Below are positions 1 to 6,132 of a stretch of 6,132 bases of DNA, in pieces. The notes below the pieces were generated by a model that worked only from the letters and a program-made list of their open reading frames with translations, was not told the origin of the DNA and did no database searches. The position numbers and the translations under genes were made by a program. Origin of the DNA: Candidatus Woesearchaeota archaeon (GTDB taxonomy: Archaea; Nanobdellota; Nanobdellia; Woesearchaeales; ARS49); the NCBI GenBank assembly GCA_019323135.1, contig JAHWHT010000064.1, forward strand, positions 1-6,132. Reading direction: 5' to 3'. Each line of letters starts with the position of its first letter. Within the stretch, counting starts at the first letter, position 1.

Positions 1-261
1 TTCAGCGGACTTAACATAAATGTTGAGAACTATCCACAACTAAAAGCAACTGAAAACTTCTTAAGTCTGCAAGATGAATTAGCAGGAACTGAGAACAGAG
101 TTGCAGTTGCAAGAAAAGACTTTAATGCGGCAATCAAGCGATACAATGATGCTGTAAGAAAAGTTCCAACAAATCTAATTGCTTCAATGTTTGGATTTGA
201 AAGAAAAGAGAGCTTTGCAGCAGTAGAAGGGGCTGAACAAGCACCAAAAGTTGAATTTTAA
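1..261 (+). CDS. lemA: LemA family protein, C-terminal part (5' end outside window)
   Basis: The reading frame is open from base 1 and ends at TAA 259-261, giving the last 86 residues. The segment carries the conserved LemA C-terminal pattern: VENYPQLKATENFLSLQDEL, then AGTENRVAVARKDFNAAIKR, then YNDAV, and an ending with LIASMFGFERKESF. LemA proteins (usually about 180-200 residues) have one N-terminal membrane helix and a long helical, coiled-coil-like domain outside the membrane. Their biochemical role is not settled. The membrane anchor lies upstream of the window and cannot be checked. The short tail after FGFERKE is variable and Ala/Glu-rich, which is usual. A T-rich tract follows the stop, so lemA is probably transcribed separately from gatD. 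Family assignment is very secure; the gene is partial only because of the window edge. Confidence 0.95.
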   Translation, partial: FSGLNINVENYPQLKATENFLSLQDELAGTENRVAVARKDFNAAIKRYNDAVRKVPTNLIASMFGFERKESFAAVEGAEQAPKVEF

Positions 262-3200
262 TTTTTTTTCTTTATTTTTCTTTTTATATCGTATGCGTAT
301 AGCGCGCTTCGTTTAGTTTCTGTTGTTGATTTTATTTCGATTTATTTTAAATCGCATTGTATGTTTGAGAACTTCGCTAGGCGCTATACACACACCTTAT
401 TTCGCAACATTAATAAATAAGAGATTTCTAATATGCAGAATATGGCAAAACCAGGAGAAAGGGTAAAAATCATCGCTGGCAAAGAAGAAATAGAGGGAGT
501 TCTAATGCCAGAAGAGAAAGAATTTGTTGTTGTGAAATTAGATACTGGCTATAATATGGGAATAGATAAGAAAAGAGTGAAAGAGATAAAGCCTCTGGGC
601 AAGAAGAAAGAGAAAAGAGCAGAGTTTCCTAAAGAAAAACCAAAAAAAGGCCTTCCTACTATAGTTATACTACATACTGGCGGAACAATTGCATCAAAAG
701 TAGATTATGAAACAGGAGCAGTTACACCAAGATTTGAACCAGAAGAGATAACAGCAATGTTTCCAGAACTAAAAAACATTGCAAACATAAAATCCCGCCT
801 TGTTGCAAACATGCTTTCTGAAAACATGCGATTCGGTCACTATAATCTTCTTGCAAAAGAAGTTGAGAAAGAAGTCAAAGCAGGAGTTGATGGAATAATT
901 GTTACACATGGAACAGATACTCTTCATTATACCTCTGCAGCACTATCATTCATGCTGCAAGATTTACCAATACCTGTACTTATAGTTGGAGCGCAACGCA
1001 GTTCTGACAGAGGAAGCTCTGATGCAGCCCTGAATCTAATATCTGCAGCATTTTTTATTGCGGCAAACAAAAAGTTTGCAGAGGTAGCAGTGTGCATGCA
1101 TGAAAATACAGAAGATGAAAACTGCATAATACTACCCGGAACAAAATGCAGAAAAATGCATTCAAGCCGGCGTGATGCTTTCCAGGCAATCAATACAGAA
1201 CCTTGGGCAAGAGTGACTTATTCAAAGAAAAAGGTTGATTTATTGCGGACAGGATTCAAGAAAGTGTCTAGTACAAAGAAACTCAAATTACTGCCTATGA
1301 AAGAAGATGTAAAAGTAGGAATAATCTATTGCTACCCTAACATGTATGCAGAACAATTCAAGGCATATTCTGGATATGCTGGCTTAATCATAGACGGAAC
1401 AGGACTAGGACATGCTCCGATAATGGAGATAGACAAATTCACAAAAGAAAATGCAAAAATACTGAAAGAACTAGAGAGTTTGATTAAGAAAGGGACTGTG
1501 ACAGTTATGACAACACAGACAATCTTTGGAGAGGTTGACATGAACATCTATGCGCCTGGCAGAACACTGCAGGAGGCAGGAGTTCTTGGAAATTATTGTG
1601 ACATGACAACAGAAACTGCATATATTAAATTGGCCTGGCTTTTGAGCAATTATCCTAAAAAAGCAAAAGAAATGATTGGACAGGACTTAGTTGGTGAAAT
1701 TTCTAAAAGACTCGAATATGAAAAAGAGTTTGTCAAGCGATGATTCCAATAAAAGGAGAATAAGTATGGAAAAGACTGATCTTAAAAGACTAGGATTCAA
1801 GTGCGGAATAGAGATACATCAGCAGCTTGAAGGCAGAAAATTATTCTGTAATTGCAAGACTACAATACGAGATGATGAACCGCAGTTTACTGTGAAAAGA
1901 AAGTTGCGTGCTGTTGTTGGAGAGACTGGCAAAGTTGATGTGGCTGCTGCAGAAGAAACTGCAAAAGGAAAATACTTTGTCTATGAAGGATATTATGACA
2001 CTAATTGTTTAGTTGAACTAGATGAAAATCCTCCTAATCCCATGAATCAAGAAGCATTTACAACTGCTCTGCAGGTATCTAAGATGCTAAAAGGAACATT
2101 TGTAGATGGCGCACAAGTGATGAGGAAAACAGTTGTTGATGGAAGCAATACTTCAGGTTTCCAAAGAACTACATTAGTTTCAAGAAATGGAATATTGGAA
2201 ACTAAAGAGGGCAAAGTAAGAATACCAACAATCATTATAGAAGAAGATGCATGCAGAATAATCAAAGAAGACAAAGATAGCGCGGTTTATCGTTTAGATA
2301 GACTGGGAATACCGCTTATGGAGATAGCAACAGACCCAGACATAATATCTCCAGAACACTGCAAAGAAACTGCAGAGAAATTAGGGATGTTGTTACGCAG
2401 TACTGGAAAAGCAAAAAGAGGACAGGGAACAATAAGACAGGATGTCAATGTATCTATCAAAGAAGGTGCACGAGTAGAGATAAAGGGTGCGCAAGACCTT
2501 AAAGCAATACCTCAACTAGTTGAGAATGAGATAACACGGCAGATAAACCTGGTTGAAATAAGTAAAACGCTTAAGAAAGCTAGAGTGAAGCCATTTACGA
2601 GCAAAACTGTTGATGTCAGCAAAACACTCAAGAATTCTGGATCAAAATTAGTCACAAAAACACTACAAGCAGGAAATTCAATAATGGGAATAAAATTAAA
2701 TGGTTTTAATGGTTTAGTTGGGAGAGAAACACAGCCAAAGAAAAGATTAGGAACAGAATTTTCTGAAAAAGCAAGAGTGATAGCAGGAGTAGGAGGGATA
2801 ATCCACTCAGATGAACTGCCTAACTATGGAATAACAGACAGAGAAGTTGAGATTCTTAAGAAAGAATTAGGCTGCAAAAAAGATGATGCATTTGCTCTTG
2901 TTGCAGATGAGAAAGAACGATGTGTTAAAGCTCTTGCTGCTGTAAATGAACGAGCGAATCAAGCAATTGAGGGCGTACCAATGGAAGTTAGGAAAGCAAA
3001 TCCAGACAGCACAACCAGTTATGAAAGACCAATGCCTGGAGCTGCAAGAATGTATCCAGAGACTGATATACCGCCTATTAAAATCACTAAAAAAATGATT
3101 GATTCTATTGAGTTGCCAGAATTAATATCAGATAAAATCCCCAAGTATAAAAAAATGGGTTTAGGAAAAGATTTGGCAGTTTTGACTTCTAAATCACCTA

Positions 3201-6132
3201 AAGCTGGACTGTTTGAGAAATTAGTTGCTAAGCATAAGAAAATAAAAGCAGCATATATTGCAGAGATAGTTATGACTGCAGATAAAATAGTAAAAAGACA
3301 GTTTAAAATTGATATTAATCCTTCTGAAGAAGATTATGAACTCTTATTTGATGAACTAAGTGCGGACAAGATAGCTAAAGAAAATGTTCTAGATATTCTT
3401 AAGGAGAATAAGCCTGTTTCTGAAGTGATTGAGAAATATCACATGATGTCTGATGCAGATTTAGAGAAAGAACTGAAGAAGATAGTTGCTGCGAACAAAG
3501 GACTGCAGTTTAATGCTTTGATTGGGGAAGCAATGAAGAAGTTAAGAGGAAAGGCTGCTGGTAAGAAGATTTCTGAAATGTTAAGGAAGATGGTTCAGTA
3601 ACTATCAAATAAATTTCTTTTAGGTTTTTTAATGCCGTAGTTCCATACAGTCATTAAGAAAACCGCAGAGAGTGCTCCTAGAGAATTCCAGATTAAGTCA
3701 TACATTGTGTTGAACCAGCCGCCTCCGTATGCGTCGATCTCTTCGAATGTGGAGACTAGCTGTCCGTCGCAGGCGTCGCCGGCTCCAAATGCAAGAGCGC
3801 CGTCTCCAAAGCCGTAGACAAGGAAGCCAGAGAACTCGATAAGCTCAATAACAACACCAACACCAGAGGCTGCAAGCAGGACTACTAAAATCAAGAATAT
3901 TGTTTTCTTTGTGAAAAACTTCCTGTCCATCCATTGATGCAGGAAATTAAAGAATAGCAATGCAAAACCAAATATAGGGAAGAAATGCGTTACATGATCC
4001 CAAGATAATCCAATAGGTGTATTCAAGTAATAACCCATAAAGCCCATTGAGTGCGGAAGCCAGCTCAGAATCAATATAGTATATATTGGAAGGCTAAGAT
4101 TCCACTTATCATAAGTAAAATAAAAAAAGATTGTCAGAATAATGAAAGCAATCATGTCTGGAACAAAACCTGTGTTTTTCCAGATGTAAGACATGAGAAT
4201 CATAACTAGAAAAATAAAAACACCTAACCCTGCAACAAGTGCAGTATAGATACTGTCTCTCCCAGCCATATTATCATAAAATAGGTGTTAATATAAAAAG
4301 CTATTCTCCAAAAAATAAAATTCATACGAAACCTTTAAAAACTCAAATACTTAAATAAACACTATGTTACAACACGTATTATGGGCTATATTGTTCGTTA
4401 CACTATGGCTGACAATCATCTGGATTAGTGTACTTTATGCAGAGGAGCCAAAAAAGGCTAAGCTAAAGAGGTATCCAAAAGTCACAATAGGAATACCTGC
4501 GTATAATGAAGCAAAAACAATAGGAAAAACTGTTGATTCTATAGTAAAGGCAGATTATCCAAAAGAAAAACTAGAGATAATCATAGTAAATGACGGAAGC
4601 AAAGACAATACTGCAAAAGTTGCACAAGAGATAATCAAGAAAAACAAAGGATACAAAATACTTCTAATAAACAAAGCAAATGGCGGCAAATCATCTGCAG
4701 TAAACGCTGCAATAGATGCTGCAACAGGAGAATTCTTTGCAGTTGTAGACGCAGACAGCAGAATAAATTCAGACGCAATAAAATTAGTGATACCTCATTT
4801 TGGCGATGCAGAAGTTGGAGCAGTAATCAGCAGAGTGAGAGTAGATGTTCAGAGCAAACTACTCGAGAGAATCCAGTTCTTTGAATATATCATGAGCAAT
4901 ATGATAAGAAAACTTATGGCAGTCATAGGAACACTTGCAATAACACCAGGCGTATTGTCTGTATATAGAACAGAAACACTGCGAGAACTAGGCGGATTTA
5001 CTAACGACAGAAACAATCTAACAGAAGACATGGAAATAGCAATGAGACTAAAGTATCATGGCTATAAGATAGAAATGGAGACAAAAAGCACAACACACAC
5101 TCTTGCGCCAATGGATATGAAAACACTCTGGAAACAGAGAATAAGGTGGGCTAGAGGATACATCTTTAACATGTGGAAATACAGATCAATGCTTTTCTCA
5201 AAAAAACATGGACTCTTTGGGGTATTTCAGATGCCAATCAACATATTAGTTGTATTCCTGCTTATAACAAACATCAGCATAATCGCATACAGCTTTATTG
5301 ACAGAATGATAGAGTTTACACTCAGAAGCACGACAATAAAAGGATATTTCTGGACCACATTAATAGAAATACCTACACTACAGGAACTCTTCTTAGCACA
5401 AAACCTAAGAATAATGATACCAATCATCATGGCAACAGTGTTAGGATTCTTCTTGATACTGCAGGCACATAAAAAATTCAATGAAAGAGTAACACACAAT
5501 TTAATCGGAGCGGTAGGATATTTCTTATTTATACCATACTTTACCACTGCAAACTGGATTTCTTCAATCTTTCAAGAAGTTCTTAAGACAAAAAGAAAGT
5601 GGTAAACTTTAAAAACCGCCAAACCCCTCTTTAAACACCCGCAGTTTAGCCCAAATAGAGAAAAGTTTATATATTCTTTGTCTTTGAAAAATATTATGAG
5701 ACTTTTATTGACCAAACATTCAAAAAATGAACTATGCAAGTATTTGAAAAAACAAAACCAATCTAACAGCTTGAAAGAATTGTCTATTCGAATTAATATT
5801 CCGAAAAGCACTCTAGAGAATTGGTTTTATGATACAACAAGATATATTCCTGAAAAAATAATTCCTAAACATTTAATTAAAAAGTTAGAGATTATAGATA
5901 AACAACAAGATAACTGGGGCAAAACAAAAGGTGGTAAAAAGACGTATTATGTTCTTCTTAAAAAATATGGCGCAGGAGAAATTAAAAAAAGACAAATAGC
6001 CGGCGGCAAAGCCAAAAATAATAAAACTAAAGACGCATTTAAAATAAACATTAATTCTCCCTTATTCTTAGAATTTTACGGCGCATTATTAGGTGACGGA
6101 TGGTTAAGCGCATTATCATATACATATAATAC

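Overview
The window looks like chromosomal DNA from an AT-rich archaeon. The strongest evidence is an intact gatD-gatE pair, the archaeal Glu-tRNA(Gln) amidotransferase. Promoters also look archaeal: BRE/TATA-like boxes sit a fixed ~30 bases upstream of start codons, as expected for leaderless mRNAs, and T-rich tracts could act as terminators. The gene set and style (LemA, GatDE, small membrane protein, freestanding LAGLIDADG protein) would suit a DPANN-type lineage such as Woesearchaeota or Pacearchaeota. That placement is inference; no rRNA or other marker is present.

Layout: (1) bases 1-261 hold the C-terminal end of a LemA-family gene, followed by a T-rich tract. (2) Bases 262-441 are intergenic, with a 9-bp inverted repeat enclosing a 7-bp hairpin, then the gatD promoter. 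(3) Bases 442-3601 hold gatD and gatE, 22 bases apart and almost certainly co-transcribed; gatE has its own strong Shine-Dalgarno site. (4) Bases 3595-4269 on the minus strand encode a six-helix (estimated) membrane protein resembling YjdF/DUF2238. Its 3' end overlaps that of gatE by 7 bases. (5) Bases 4270-4363 hold two divergent promoters. (6) Bases 4364-5605 encode a membrane-anchored processive-type family 2 glycosyltransferase. (7) Bases 5696-6132 encode the N-terminal part of a helix-turn-helix plus LAGLIDADG protein, cut off by the window edge.

GatD and GatE together convert Glu-tRNA(Gln) to Gln-tRNA(Gln), the essential route to glutaminyl-tRNA in Archaea. The other genes are separate transcription units with no evident shared pathway; the glycosyltransferase and membrane protein are envelope-related.

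I see no clear new multi-gene system. The points most worth checking are the structured lemA-gatD intergenic region, the LAGLIDADG-like gene with codon use unlike its neighbour, a sharp isoleucine-codon shift inside gatE, and a local GC spike in the membrane-protein gene.
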